Below the pieces are notes generated by a model. It did not search any database, was not told the origin of the DNA, and was given only the letters and a program-made list of their open reading frames with translations. Both the position numbers and the translations under genes were made by a program. From Vibrio tasmaniensis (GTDB lineage Bacteria; Pseudomonadota; Gammaproteobacteria; Enterobacterales; Vibrionaceae), in NCBI RefSeq assembly GCF_024347635.1, contig NZ_AP025510.1:2232001-2296000 (forward strand): a DNA stretch of 64,000 nt, in the 5' to 3' direction. Below are positions 28,152 to 37,700 of the stretch, piece after piece (the first letter of the stretch is position 1; the number at the start of each line of letters is the position of its first letter).

Positions 28152-28232
28152 TCGCTAACCTCTTAGCCTTTACTCTCTATGTTTGAGTGTATATCAATTT
28201 GAATCACTTTGCGTTAAACAATTGCCGTGCAA

Positions 28233-28859
28233 TTATTGACCGCGGTGATTAAGAACTGAATCCACCAAACCGTATTCTACAGCCTGATCAGCAGACATGA
28301 AATTGTCACGATCTGTATCACGCTCAACAACCTCTAGAGGCTGACCTGTGTGCTCTGCCAATAGTTTGTTTAGCTTTTGCTTGATCGTTAGGATCTCTTG
28401 CGCGTGAATTTGAATATCAGACGCTTGGCCTTGGAAGCCGCCAAGTGGCTGGTGAATCATTACACGTGAGTTTGGAAGCACGTGACGCTTACCAGGAGTA
28501 CCACCCGCTAGTAAGAATGCACCCATAGAGCAAGCTTGACCCATACATACTGTGCTCACGTTTGGCTTGATGAACTGCATTGTGTCATAGATAGACATGC
28601 CCGCTGTTACGCTACCGCCAGGTGAGTTGATGTAAAGATAGATATCTTTGTCTGGGTTTTCTGATTCCAAGAAAAGCAGTTGAGCCACGACAAGATTTGC
28701 CATGTGGTCTTCCACTTGACCTGTTAAGAAAATGATACGTTCTTTTAATAGACGAGAATAAATATCGTAAGAACGTTCACCACGGGAAGTCTGTTCAACC
28801 ACCATAGGAACTAGTGCGTCCATAATCGATGGCATTGTATTTTTTTCTTGGTAGCTCAT
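28233..28859 (-). CDS. clpP: ATP-dependent Clp protease proteolytic subunit
   Basis: ClpP is the serine peptidase chamber of ClpXP and ClpAP. The 208-residue precursor has catalytic Ser111 in [12 protein letters not shown] and His136 in [10 protein letters not shown]. The Asp lies in [20 protein letters not shown]. The N-terminal dozen or so residues are the self-cleaved propeptide (processing near ALVPMVVEQ). A hairpin with a T-rich tail lies directly upstream (28880-28912), so expression may depend on read-through from tig. Confidence 0.98.
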
Positions 28860-28879
28860 ATTCTTATGTCCCTAAAATA

Positions 28880-28912
28880 AATGGCCCGAATGATTAAATC
28901 ATACGGACCATT
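28880..28912 (-). terminator. Hairpin between tig and clpP
   Basis: On the minus strand a 16-bp stem, AATGGTCCGTATGATT with its partner and two mismatches, is followed by TTTATTTTA. It resembles a terminator but ends only about 20 nt before the clpP ATG, so attenuation is more likely than a full stop. A second short palindrome, GTTGAC-CGTAC-GTCAAC, lies at 28925-28941. Confidence 0.6.
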
Positions 28913-28964
28913 GTTAGCAGAATTGTTGACCGTACGTCAACCTTCTACGTCAGATATTACTATA

Positions 28965-30263
28965 TTAAGCAGGTTGCTGATTCATTAGCTCGTTGAAGCT
29001 AACTTCTTTATCAGAAACTTGAGCTTTAGCGATGATTGCATCAATAGCTTGCTCTTCTAGAGCAACATTGCGCATGTTGTTCATCATTTGCTCGTTTTGC
29101 TCGTAGTAAGCAATAACTTCTGTTGGATCTTCGTATGCTGTAGCCATCTCTTCGATGATAGCTTTAACTTTCTCGTCATCAGCTTTTAGCTCTTCAGTCT
29201 TGATTACTTCACCAAGAAGAAGACCTACAACTACGCGACGTTTAGCTTGCTCTTCGAACAGCTCACGTGGAAGTTGGTCAGCAGCTTCAGTGTTGCCACC
29301 GAAACGTTGAGCAGCTTGTTGACGTAGAACACCGATCTCTTGATCGATTAGAGCAGAAGGTACGTCGATGTTATTTTCGTTAACTAGACCGTCGATAGCT
29401 TGCTCTTTGATGCGGTTCTTAACAGCTTGCTTAAGCTCACGCTCCATGTTCTTACGAACTTCAGCTTTAAGGCCTTCAACGCCTTCAGCTGCGCCGAACT
29501 TAGAAACGAATTCTTCGTTTAATTCTGGAAGTTCACGAGCTTCAACTTTGTTCAGCTTGATAGAGAACTTAGCAGCTTTACCTTTTAGGTTTTCAGCGTG
29601 GTAATCTTCTGGGAAGTTTACTTCGATTTCGAATTCCATACCTGCAGTTTTGCCAACGATACCGTCTTCAAAACCAGGGATCATGCGACCAGCACCCATC
29701 TCTAGTGGGAAGTTCTCAGCTTTACCGCCTTCGAACTCTTCACCGTCGATAGAACCAACGAAGTCGATAGTTGCACGAGAACCAGCGTCAGCAGCAGCTT
29801 CAACTTCAGTCCAAGTTGCTTGTTGCTTACGTAGAGTTTCGATCATCTCTTCAACGTCAGCTTCTTTAACTTCTACTGCTGGTTTCTCAACAGTGATGTT
29901 TTCTAGACCTTTCAGCTCAACTTCTGGGTAAACTTCAAAAGTTGCGTTGAATACTAGGTCAGCGCCTTCGTTGTTTTCAACTGGTGCGAAAGTAGGTGCG
30001 CCAGCTGGGTTGATTTTCTCTTTAACGATCGCTTCGATGAAGTGACGTTGCATTACTTCGCCCATCACGTCTTGACGTACTGCTTTGCCGTACATTTTAG
30101 CAACCATCTTCATTGGCACTTTGCCTTTACGGAAGCCATCGAAACGACGGTTTTTCGCGATGTTGCGTAGTTCAGCTGTAACTGCATCTTCGATGTTAGC
30201 AGCAGGAACAGTAATATTAAGACGGCGCTCTAGGCCTTCTAGCGTTTCAACAGTAACTTGCAT
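28965..30263 (-). CDS. tig: Trigger factor
   Basis: Trigger factor is the ribosome-bound chaperone and prolyl isomerase. The 432-residue protein has the ribosome-docking signature in the N-terminal domain ([13 protein letters not shown], with FRK). An FKBP-like isomerase domain spans about residues 150-245, and a long helical C-terminal chaperone domain follows. The ATG at 30263 is preceded by GAGG. It heads the tig-clpP-clpX block; its promoter lies in 30264-30400. Confidence 0.97.
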   Translation of the reverse strand: MQVTVETLEGLERRLNITVPAANIEDAVTAELRNIAKNRRFDGFRKGKVPMKMVAKMYGKAVRQDVMGEVMQRHFIEAIVKEKINPAGAPTFAPVENNEGADLVFNATFEVYPEVELKGLENITVEKPAVEVKEADVEEMIETLRKQQATWTEVEAAADAGSRATIDFVGSIDGEEFEGGKAENFPLEMGAGRMIPGFEDGIVGKTAGMEFEIEVNFPEDYHAENLKGKAAKFSIKLNKVEARELPELNEEFVSKFGAAEGVEGLKAEVRKNMERELKQAVKNRIKEQAIDGLVNENNIDVPSALIDQEIGVLRQQAAQRFGGNTEAADQLPRELFEEQAKRRVVVGLLLGEVIKTEELKADDEKVKAIIEEMATAYEDPTEVIAYYEQNEQMMNNMRNVALEEQAIDAIIAKAQVSDKEVSFNELMNQQPA

Positions 30264-30903
30264 TATATAAACCTCAAAACTGGCTCAGTAATCTGAGCAT
30301 ATGAGCCGTAACTTAGCTTTAATTCAAAAGCCGACGTTGTTGGCTGCATCCTTGTGTAGTGCTCTATCCGAACACCTAATTTAAAATCGAGCATTGATGT
30401 CTGAATTGATTATTCAACCAAACACCAGACTAATCAGCGATATCTTCGTTCTTCACGCGTCGATTAAAACGCAATAAAGCTTGTTTTCGAAAACAAGAAA
30501 GGTATCTCCGATTAGCCTCAGGACAGAAATTTTAGACGCGACATTCTAGCGATCTGTTTAATCTCTGTCGAGCCGTTCACCTCTGCATGATGATGAATGC
30601 TCTAAATTCGTCCAACTAAATGATACAAAAACGATCAAATCATCACTTAGCACAACAGAAATGGGGACAATAGCGACTTTTTCAAGGGAATCGAGGGCTT
30701 TTTTTGCTAAAAACTTTAAAAAGAGATCTTGCTCTTGTTTTACCCCTCAGAGTCGATAACTTTTTCAACAATCCCCGTTACAAACCCTTAACCTACATCC
30801 ATCTGGCGACTGTCTACTTTCAGCAAACACTACCGCTATTTGCTACCATAAACGAGAGAAGACAGGCTTGATTATTTACCAAAGAAATGAGCGGAGAGCC
30901 TTC
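30264..30903. other. Divergent intergenic region between tig and dctB
   Basis: This 640-bp gap is longer than needed for two promoters. The only clear structure is an 18-bp perfect palindrome, CTTGTTTTCGAAAACAAG, at 30480-30497. I found no open frame longer than about 35 codons with a ribosome site, and no RNA gene I could support. Confidence 0.5.
30480..30497. repeat. 18-bp perfect palindrome
   Basis: CTTGTTTTCGAAAACAAG reads the same on both strands with no loop. This symmetry favours a dimeric protein site over an RNA hairpin. The binding protein is unknown. Confidence 0.55.
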
Positions 30904-32712
30904 ATGTTTCAAGCTTTGAGAATCCCAATCCTATTAATGGCCACATACAGTTTACTAATGGTGTTCGGCGGTCATTGGGTGTGGAACACAAGCCATGAAA
31001 GTTTGTTAAATGATCATCAATCTAAGCTAGACCGATTTTCGGTTCATATTTCAAGCCAACTCGACAAGTTCGCGCACATTCCCGAGCTGCTTTCAAAAGA
31101 CAAAGAGTTGGTCGATGCTCTTCACTCTCCAAGTAACTCTGCGCAAATCGAACTCACCAATCGCTATCTAGAACACGTAAATTCGGTGATTCAAGCATCC
31201 GACACCTATCTGTTGGACAGCATTGGCACCACCATAGCAGCCAGTAACTGGGATCTACCGCGTTCTTTTATTCGTCGAAATTTCGCTTTCCGTCCCTATT
31301 TTCAAGAAGCGATTCTTGGCAATGAAAATCAATATTTTGCGCTAGGTTCAACCTCTGGGAAACGAGGCTATTATTATTCTTACCCCGTCTCCTATGCCGC
31401 CGAGATTATTGGCGTCATTGTCGTAAAGATGGATTTATCGCTAATTGAAGCAAGTTGGAAAGGAAAGCAGAGTTTTTTTGTTGCTGACGATAAAGACCAG
31501 ATCGTATTTATGTCGAGTAATCCTGAGTGGCTGTTCAAAAGCCTTCAACCACTAAGCGAACAACAACACACTCGAATTCAAGAAAGCAGGCAATATCTCG
31601 ATACCAAAATAGAAAGCCTGCATTTCTCCGGCGATTTCGAGAGTGCGACTAGCAATATTGAGTCACCACACAAACTCGTCCAAGAGCAGTTCTATAGCTC
31701 CTCACGCTTCCTAGCCGAGCCAAAACTCACCATACGAGTATTTTCTCCAACCCATTTAGTTTGGTGGGACTTGGTGGCTTATCTCGTGGTTTTGAGCCTT
31801 ATTTTCGCCATTATTTACCTGACGATGCAGCTTAATCACCATCGGCAACAAAGGCGTGCACAAATTGACAGGCTGCAATCAGAAGCCAAGCAAAAGCTAG
31901 AATTTCAAGTGCTTGAACGTACTTCAGAGTTACATGTCGAGATTAAGCACCGAATCGAAACCGAACATGTACTGAGGCAGACACAAGACGAACTCATCCA
32001 AGCCGCCAAACTGGCAGTGTTGGGGCAAATGTCAGCAAGCATCAGCCATGAACTGAATAACCCGCTTGCTGCGATTCGCAGCTATGCCGACAATGGCCGA
32101 CTGTTTCTTGCCAAAGAAAAGACCGAGCGTGTCGATGACAACCTATCACGAATCTCGGCACTCACTGATCGTATGGCGAAAATCAGCCACCAGCTTCGTT
32201 CCTTTGCAAAGAAATCAACTGCGGAAGAGCTGCACACGTTACAGATACTGCCGGTATTGCACTCGTCAAAAGAACTGATGAAACCACAACTCAAGAGTGA
32301 ACGAGTTAAGGTCAACGAACTCCCTGAAATCTTTGATGCTTGCGTGCTCGCCAACTCCATTCAACTGGAGCAAGTGATCATTAACCTGCTAACCAACGCG
32401 ATTCAGGCGATGGAGCAACAAGACGACAAACAATTAGCTATTCTTTTAGAGGTTAGGGAATCCGACCACCAACAAACCAGCACCTTGCTGATTCATGTCG
32501 ATGATAATGGCCCCGGTTTCAGTTCCCCTTCGAGCGGAGTTTTTTTTGAACCCTTCCATACCACTAAGAAAAATGGGCTCGGACTCGGGTTGTCAATTTC
32601 TCAGCAAATAATCAGCGGAATAAACGGCAAACTCGTTACCGGTAGCAGCCCTCAAGGTGGTGCTCGATTTAGTATCGAATTACCCATAGTTCCAACAAAA
32701 GAATCAGATTAG
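30904..32712 (+). CDS. dctB: C4-dicarboxylate sensor histidine kinase
   Basis: DctB senses external C4-dicarboxylates and phosphorylates DctD. I choose ATG 30904 (MFQALRIPILLMATYSLLMV), with GGAGAG 6 nt upstream, giving 602 residues; a TTG start lies 36 bp earlier. Helix 1 spans about 5-25. The periplasmic tandem PAS sensor (about 30-275) includes RRNFAFRPYFQEA and GYYYSYPV, typical of DctB. Helix 2 is near 278-305 and leads into a coiled coil. The phospho-acceptor is His382 in SISHELNNPLAAIRSY, and the ATPase part shows NLLTNAIQAM and GLGLGLSISQQI. dctD follows after 60 bp. Confidence 0.9.
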   Translation: MFQALRIPILLMATYSLLMVFGGHWVWNTSHESLLNDHQSKLDRFSVHISSQLDKFAHIPELLSKDKELVDALHSPSNSAQIELTNRYLEHVNSVIQASDTYLLDSIGTTIAASNWDLPRSFIRRNFAFRPYFQEAILGNENQYFALGSTSGKRGYYYSYPVSYAAEIIGVIVVKMDLSLIEASWKGKQSFFVADDKDQIVFMSSNPEWLFKSLQPLSEQQHTRIQESRQYLDTKIESLHFSGDFESATSNIESPHKLVQEQFYSSSRFLAEPKLTIRVFSPTHLVWWDLVAYLVVLSLIFAIIYLTMQLNHHRQQRRAQIDRLQSEAKQKLEFQVLERTSELHVEIKHRIETEHVLRQTQDELIQAAKLAVLGQMSASISHELNNPLAAIRSYADNGRLFLAKEKTERVDDNLSRISALTDRMAKISHQLRSFAKKSTAEELHTLQILPVLHSSKELMKPQLKSERVKVNELPEIFDACVLANSIQLEQVIINLLTNAIQAMEQQDDKQLAILLEVRESDHQQTSTLLIHVDDNGPGFSSPSSGVFFEPFHTTKKNGLGLGLSISQQIISGINGKLVTGSSPQGGARFSIELPIVPTKESD

Positions 32713-32772
32713 TCGCTAAGCAAACCAGTACGCCTTCACCAATAATAAAAATAAAAGATTAAAGGAATAATT

Positions 32773-34122
32773 ATGTGTCACGTCTATTTCATTGATGATG
32801 AACCCGACCTAAGAATGGCGATTGAACAGAGCTTTGAGCTCGCCGACATTGATGCCGAATTCTTTCCCGATGCGGAGTCTGCTCTGCTCGCAATTCAAGA
32901 GAACGGCTTACCCCACGTAATCATCACTGATATCTGTTTGCCGGGTATTTCAGGGCATGACCTGCTCAACACCATGATGCACAAAGACAAAGAAATCCCC
33001 GTGATTATGATCACTGGCCACGGCGATATCTCCATGGCCGTACAAGCAATCCAAGACGGCGCGTATGACTTCATTGAAAAGCCGTTCGCCAATGAACGTC
33101 TAATCGAAACTACTAAGCGAGCGATAGAAAAACGCCAACTTACCCTTGAGAATCTTGAATTAAAGCGCTCTCTCAAGGCCAGTAAAGCGCTTGGACCAAG
33201 AATCATTGGTGACACGCAATCAATGACCGAGCTGCGTTCTATCATCACCCACGTTGCCGACACTAACGCCGATATTTTGTTGTTTGGTGAGACAGGCACG
33301 GGCAAAGAATTAGTCGCACGATCCCTACACGAGCAAAGCAGTCGACGAGAACAGAACTTTGTTGCCGTCAATTGCGGGGCGGTTCCAGAAAATCTGATTG
33401 AAAGTGAGTTGTATGGCCATGAAAAAGGCGCATTCACAGGTGCAGAGAGTAAACGCATTGGCAAGTTCGAGTTTGCTCAAGGCGGAACCCTATTCTTAGA
33501 TGAGATCGAATCCATGCCGATGCAGGCACAAATTCGCCTGTTGCGCGTCTTGCAAGAGCGCGTCATTGAAAGGGTTGGCTCAAACGGTTTAGTGCCTCTC
33601 GATATTCGAGTAATCGCCGCAACCAAGGTCGACCTAAAGAAGGCGGCTGAAGAAGGCATTTTCCGCCAAGACCTCTACTACCGACTCAATGTCGTGACCT
33701 TGGATTTACCACCGTTAAGAAGCCGCCAAGAAGATATCCCTGCACTTTTTCATCACTTTTTACTGGTCGCAGCAGCACGTTATGGCAAGACAGCACCAGC
33801 ACTCCCCCAAAAGGAACTGCACGCACTTTTAGCCCATGATTGGCCGGGAAATGTACGAGAATTACGTAATACTGCAGAGCGGTTTGTACTTTTAGGTAAG
33901 CTTTCTCACTTATCAGACAACACCAATCAAATCAGTCAAGAACTGTCTTTGGCAGAACTGGTGTCTGACTTTGAGAAAAACACGTTAAAGCAAGCGCTTA
34001 TTGAGTGTAATGGCAGCATTAAAGAGACCATGGAGAGGCTGCAATTACCGAGGAAAACCCTCTACGATAAGATGCAAAAACACCAGCTAACGAAAGAGTC
34101 TTATAAGGTAGAACCAAACTAA
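32773..34122 (+). CDS. dctD: Sigma-54-dependent response regulator of C4-dicarboxylate transport
   Basis: DctD activates sigma-54 promoters of dicarboxylate transport genes. The 449-residue protein has a receiver domain with Asp53 in ITDICLPG and Lys105 in FIEKPF. The AAA+ domain has Walker A GETGTGKE (172-179), the sigma-54-contact loop in ESELYGHEKGAFTGA, and Walker B in GGTLFLDEIESM. A Fis-type helix-turn-helix forms the C-terminus (SIKETMERLQLPRKTLYDKM). The matching -24/-12 promoter is in front of dctP, 3.5 kb away. AAGGA precedes the ATG. Confidence 0.94.
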   Translation: MCHVYFIDDEPDLRMAIEQSFELADIDAEFFPDAESALLAIQENGLPHVIITDICLPGISGHDLLNTMMHKDKEIPVIMITGHGDISMAVQAIQDGAYDFIEKPFANERLIETTKRAIEKRQLTLENLELKRSLKASKALGPRIIGDTQSMTELRSIITHVADTNADILLFGETGTGKELVARSLHEQSSRREQNFVAVNCGAVPENLIESELYGHEKGAFTGAESKRIGKFEFAQGGTLFLDEIESMPMQAQIRLLRVLQERVIERVGSNGLVPLDIRVIAATKVDLKKAAEEGIFRQDLYYRLNVVTLDLPPLRSRQEDIPALFHHFLLVAAARYGKTAPALPQKELHALLAHDWPGNVRELRNTAERFVLLGKLSHLSDNTNQISQELSLAELVSDFEKNTLKQALIECNGSIKETMERLQLPRKTLYDKMQKHQLTKESYKVEPN

Positions 34123-34199
34123 ATTAGATTTGCGATCAAGATCACCTATACTTATCTCTCAACAGGATGTTATGCAACCAAGATAGTAATGAGGTCATT

Positions 34200-34373
34200 A
34201 TGGGTGAGAAAACAAAAGTTCCCTCGATCACCGATACGTTCGAAATTGACGGTATTTTTTACACTGATAATCATGTCAACTTAGACACACCAGAGTTAGA
34301 GGCAAAAAGAGCGCTGTATGAACCGATTGATTCTGGCTCTCGATATGGAAAAATCATTGATGAGGAGGTTTAG
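34200..34373 (+). CDS. Small hypothetical protein, 57 aa
   Basis: I do not recognise this family. ATG 34200 is chosen over an upstream in-frame ATG because GAGG lies 5 nt before it. The product is acidic and soluble, with no membrane segment or signal peptide. Its sequence runs from MGEKTKVPSITDTFEIDGIF through YTDNHVNLDTPELEAKRALY to a C-terminal IIDEEV. It lies 77 bp after dctD in the same direction and converges on dctM, 32 bp away. It may be co-transcribed with dctBD or be independent. Confidence 0.6.
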   Translation: MGEKTKVPSITDTFEIDGIFYTDNHVNLDTPELEAKRALYEPIDSGSRYGKIIDEEV

Positions 34374-34405
34374 CCCTCCCCATCACTTCGCTATGATTTC
34401 ACCCT

Positions 34406-35767
34406 CTATTTCGTGATGATCTCCGGCCCCATCAAGGTGGTCGGTAACCATGTTGATACCCAAGGCACGTACGTTACGATAATCAGGAATAAGAACATCA
34501 CGCCTACCCAAGGCAATGCCGCTTTCACCACGTTCATCATCGACATCTTGGCGACCCCGGCGGTCACAAACAGATTGAGCCCCACTGGCGGCGTTATCAT
34601 CCCTATCTCCATGTTCACCACCATCATGATACCTAGGTGAATTGGATCGATGCCAAGTGCAATTGCAATTGGGAATACCAACGGTGCCACGATGATCAGC
34701 AAGCCTGAAGGTTCCATGAACTGTCCACCAATCAAGAGTAGAACGTTCACCACAATCAAAAAGGTGATTGGACCTAAACCTGCAGACAACATCGATTCCG
34801 TGATCATCTGAGGAATGCGTTCTTCTGTCAGTACATGCTTAAGAATCAGAGCATTGGCAATGATAAACAGCAACATGATGGTCAGCTTACCCGCATCGTA
34901 AAGCGTATCTTTAGTGTCTTTATGGAAGAAGGTTTGGAACACTTTAACTAGCGCAGGCTTTGTGTTGTTCTTGTCAGCAAATGGCCCCATATCTTTGTAG
35001 ATAAAATTGGCAATGAAGAAAGCGTAAACCGCTGCGACTGCCGCCGCTTCTGTCGGTGTAAAGATACCGCCGTAGATACCACCTAAAATGATAACAATCA
35101 GTAACAAACCCCAACTCGCATCCTTGGCAGCTGCACACATCTCGCCCCAGCCCACAAACGGCTGCGCAGGAATCTTCTTAATACGTGCTGCAATGTAGAT
35201 AGCAATCATCAACATCACACCAGCCAACAGGCCAGGAATAACACCACCAAGGAACATACGACCTACAGATACATCCGTCGCCGCAGCATAAACAACCATC
35301 ACGATGGATGGTGGAATCAAGATACCCAAAGTACCCGCATTACAGATAACCCCTGCCGCGAATTCTTTTGTGTAGCCGTTTTTGATCATACCTGCGATAA
35401 CAATACTACCGATTGCCACTACCGTTGCTGGAGACGATCCAGATAGTGCTGCGAACATCATACATGCCACAACCGACGCCATCGCTAAACCGCCGCGGAA
35501 CCAGCCGACCATTGCGATAGCAAAACGGATAATACGTTTCGCCACACCACCTGTAGACATGAAGCTAGAGGCCAAGATAAAGAAAGGAATCGCTAAGAGT
35601 GTGTAGTGGCCTGCAAATGCGTTGAACAGCGTTTGTGCAACTGAAGCTAATGACGCATCAGAGTGCATCAACAAGAATATAACGCTCGATAAACCAAGGG
35701 AAATCGCAATTGGCACACCGACCAACATGAAAGCAATTACCATTAAAAATAGAAATAACATTGCCAT
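34406..35767 (-). CDS. dctM: TRAP transporter large permease subunit
   Basis: DctM is the ion-coupled transport subunit of the tripartite C4-dicarboxylate transporter. The 453-residue protein has about 12 hydrophobic helices. It shows family motifs such as SSFMSTGGVAKRIIRFA, ALSGSSPATVVAIG, GTLGILIPPSI, FTPTEAAAVAA and MVVNMEIGMITPPVGLNLFV. It starts 2 bp after the dctQ stop, which indicates coupled translation. Last gene of dctPQM. Confidence 0.95.
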   Translation of the reverse strand: MAMLFLFLMVIAFMLVGVPIAISLGLSSVIFLLMHSDASLASVAQTLFNAFAGHYTLLAIPFFILASSFMSTGGVAKRIIRFAIAMVGWFRGGLAMASVVACMMFAALSGSSPATVVAIGSIVIAGMIKNGYTKEFAAGVICNAGTLGILIPPSIVMVVYAAATDVSVGRMFLGGVIPGLLAGVMLMIAIYIAARIKKIPAQPFVGWGEMCAAAKDASWGLLLIVIILGGIYGGIFTPTEAAAVAAVYAFFIANFIYKDMGPFADKNNTKPALVKVFQTFFHKDTKDTLYDAGKLTIMLLFIIANALILKHVLTEERIPQMITESMLSAGLGPITFLIVVNVLLLIGGQFMEPSGLLIIVAPLVFPIAIALGIDPIHLGIMMVVNMEIGMITPPVGLNLFVTAGVAKMSMMNVVKAALPWVGVMFLFLIIVTYVPWVSTWLPTTLMGPEIITK

Positions 35768-35769
35768 GA

Positions 35770-36525
35770 TTAGTCTTCCTTACCGTTAGATTTTGTACCC
35801 GACTCGTTCGCCTTGTTTTGCTTAGTCGAATCCAATACCGCTGTCGCGTCTTCATCAGAACCCGCTAACACATCAGCTTTCAATGCATCCAGCTCTTCTT
35901 CGGCTTCATGACCTGCAATCATGCGGTCAAGCTTGCCTGTCGCCACTTGATAAGCGATTTGGATGAATCGGAACGTCAGCATTGCCATACCAATCGGTAG
36001 TGCCATGTAAGGAATAAAACGTGGCAGTTTCTCGTATCGTTCGCCTTCATTCATCCAGTCAGAAAGAAACTGAAGCATCTCGGGCATTGGAATATCATCG
36101 GTTTCATACCAAGCGCGCTCGGTCGCGAACGGGTACCAGTAATTCCAAGAACCGATAAGAAGTAGGATTGAAAAGGCTAGACAGCTTGTAACGGCGATCA
36201 ACGCATACACTTTACGTAGCTTTTCTGGGGCAAGGTTAATGATGACGTCAACGCCAATGTGGAAGTGTTTTTTAACGCCATAAGATGCGCCCACTAACAC
36301 CATCCAAGCGAACATGAACACCGTCAGTTCTAGTGCCCACAAAATATTGCCATTGAATGCGTATCGAAATACCACGTTGGCAAAAGTAAGTAGCGTCATT
36401 GCGCCAAGGAAAAATGCGATTAATGACTCTTCAATCACATCCGTAACTCTTCCGACTTTGGAAAAAAGAGAGGTTTCCAGTGCTGATTCGCTAGAATTTG
36501 GTTGTTCCATTTGAGGCTTTTCCAT
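35770..36525 (-). CDS. dctQ: TRAP transporter small permease subunit
   Basis: DctQ is the four-helix small membrane subunit that pairs with DctM. The 251-residue protein has helices near 32-55, 65-85, 105-125 and 165-185, with FAWMVLVGASYGVKKHFHIGVDV as the family core. A polar C-terminal tail of about 45 residues, rich in Asp, Glu and Lys, extends beyond the usual fold. GGAG lies 6 nt before the ATG. It sits about 65 bp after dctP and directly before dctM. Confidence 0.92.
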   Translation of the reverse strand: MEKPQMEQPNSSESALETSLFSKVGRVTDVIEESLIAFFLGAMTLLTFANVVFRYAFNGNILWALELTVFMFAWMVLVGASYGVKKHFHIGVDVIINLAPEKLRKVYALIAVTSCLAFSILLLIGSWNYWYPFATERAWYETDDIPMPEMLQFLSDWMNEGERYEKLPRFIPYMALPIGMAMLTFRFIQIAYQVATGKLDRMIAGHEAEEELDALKADVLAGSDEDATAVLDSTKQNKANESGTKSNGKED

Positions 36526-36589
36526 AATTGACTCCGCTTATAATTATTTTAATAAGGAGTGACGAACACTCGCCACTCCCTTAGCGGTG

Positions 36590-37585
36590 TTATTGGTTTG
36601 AAGCTAACGCTGCATCGATAAGGTCTGAACCGATGTCTTTTTCAAACTTCTTCCATACTGGTTGAAGTGCAGCTACCCATGCTTCACGCTGTTCAGGCGT
36701 AAGTGTACGAACCTCACCACCCGCTTCGATGATGTTGTTTTTGTTCGCTAAGTTAACTTTTGAAGATTCTGCATTACGTGTTTCAGATACTTCTTGAACG
36801 ATAGTGCCAAGCTGTGCACGTACATCTTCAGGTAGGTCTTTCCAGAAGTCGTTTGACGTTACAACTAGGTAATCCAAGATACCGTGATTGGTTTCAGTTA
36901 CGCCGTCTTGTACTTCAAAGAACTTCTTACCGTAGATGTTTGACCATGTGTTCTCTTGGCCATCGATAACCTTAGTTTGCAGGCCACCGTACACTTCTTT
37001 GAAAGACATCTTCTGTGGGTTAGCGCCTAGTTGTTCAAACTGAGCCACCAATACGTCTGATGCTTGAACACGGAATTTCAAACCTTTTGCATCTTCAGGG
37101 CTGATAAGAGGTTTGTTCGCCGACATCTGTTTCATGCCATTGTGCCAAAACGCTAGACCTTGCAGACCACGGCGCTTCATCGCGTTCTTCAGTTTTTCGC
37201 CAGACTCTGAGTTTTGGAAACGGTCAACGGCTTCTACGTCTTCAAATAGGAAAGGAAGGTCAAAAATGCGGTATTTCTTAGTGAACTTCTCAAATTTAGA
37301 CAGCGATGGTGCCGCCATTTGAACATCACCATTTAACAGGGCTTCCAGTACTTTATTATCATCGTAAAGTGTTGAGTTAGGGAAAACTTGCATACAAGCT
37401 TTGCCATTCATTTCCGTGTTTACTCGCTCTTCCAGTAAAGAAGCGGCGATGCCTTTCGGGTGCTTATCAGTATTAGTTACGTGACTGAATTTAATCACGA
37501 TTTCACCTGGGTCACAGTTTGCAGCAGCATTAAAACTTGTGAGCGCAAGAGCAGATACAGACAGCAGAGTAAGAGGCTTAAACAT
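36590..37585 (-). CDS. dctP: TRAP transporter solute-binding protein for C4-dicarboxylates
   Basis: DctP is the periplasmic receptor that captures succinate, malate or fumarate. The 331-residue precursor has a signal peptide (about 1-22, ending NAAA). The DctP fold shows IVIKFSHVTNTDKHPKG, the substrate-carboxylate arginine region LKFRVQASDVLVAQFEQLGANP, and SFKEVYGGLQTKVIDGQENTWSN (quoted in part). It is the first gene of dctPQM and is driven by a sigma-54 promoter at 37644-37659. Confidence 0.9.
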   Translation of the reverse strand: MFKPLTLLSVSALALTSFNAAANCDPGEIVIKFSHVTNTDKHPKGIAASLLEERVNTEMNGKACMQVFPNSTLYDDNKVLEALLNGDVQMAAPSLSKFEKFTKKYRIFDLPFLFEDVEAVDRFQNSESGEKLKNAMKRRGLQGLAFWHNGMKQMSANKPLISPEDAKGLKFRVQASDVLVAQFEQLGANPQKMSFKEVYGGLQTKVIDGQENTWSNIYGKKFFEVQDGVTETNHGILDYLVVTSNDFWKDLPEDVRAQLGTIVQEVSETRNAESSKVNLANKNNIIEAGGEVRTLTPEQREAWVAALQPVWKKFEKDIGSDLIDAALASNQ

Positions 37586-37643
37586 TATTATTCTCCTTAG
37601 TAAACAAAACAGCCCTTCAATGGGAACTGCGTGCTTTCACTAA

Positions 37644-37659
37644 GGCAATTAGCGCGCCA
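37644..37659 (-). promoter_or_regulatory. Sigma-54 (-24/-12) promoter of dctPQM
   Basis: On the minus strand the sequence is TGGCGCG-CTAA-TTGCC, matching TGGCACG-N4-TTGCA with the required GG-GC spacing. The start would fall near 37632, about 47 nt before the dctP ATG. DctD, encoded in this window, is the expected activator. Confidence 0.85.
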
Positions 37660-37679
37660 CATTAACACAACTCATTAAC

Positions 37680-37700
37680 AAGCCTTTAACCAAAAGGCTT
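37680..37700. promoter_or_regulatory. 8-bp inverted repeat upstream of the dctP promoter
   Basis: AAGCCTTT and AAAGGCTT flank AACCA. The position is about 50-70 bp upstream of the predicted start, suitable for an activator or IHF contact. Direct repeats GCTGCAA lie a little further upstream (about 37713-37735). A DctD enhancer is a reasonable guess. Confidence 0.4.

Noticed and set aside
30340..30400. A stretch containing GTGCTCTATCC that resembles the antisense of a tRNA D-arm
   Set aside because: No acceptor stem, anticodon loop or T arm can be fitted around it. It is about ten matching bases by chance.
34364..34379. GGAGG/CCTCC hairpin at the end of the 57-aa gene
   Set aside because: It is only a 5-bp stem with no T-run on either strand, too weak to call a terminator.
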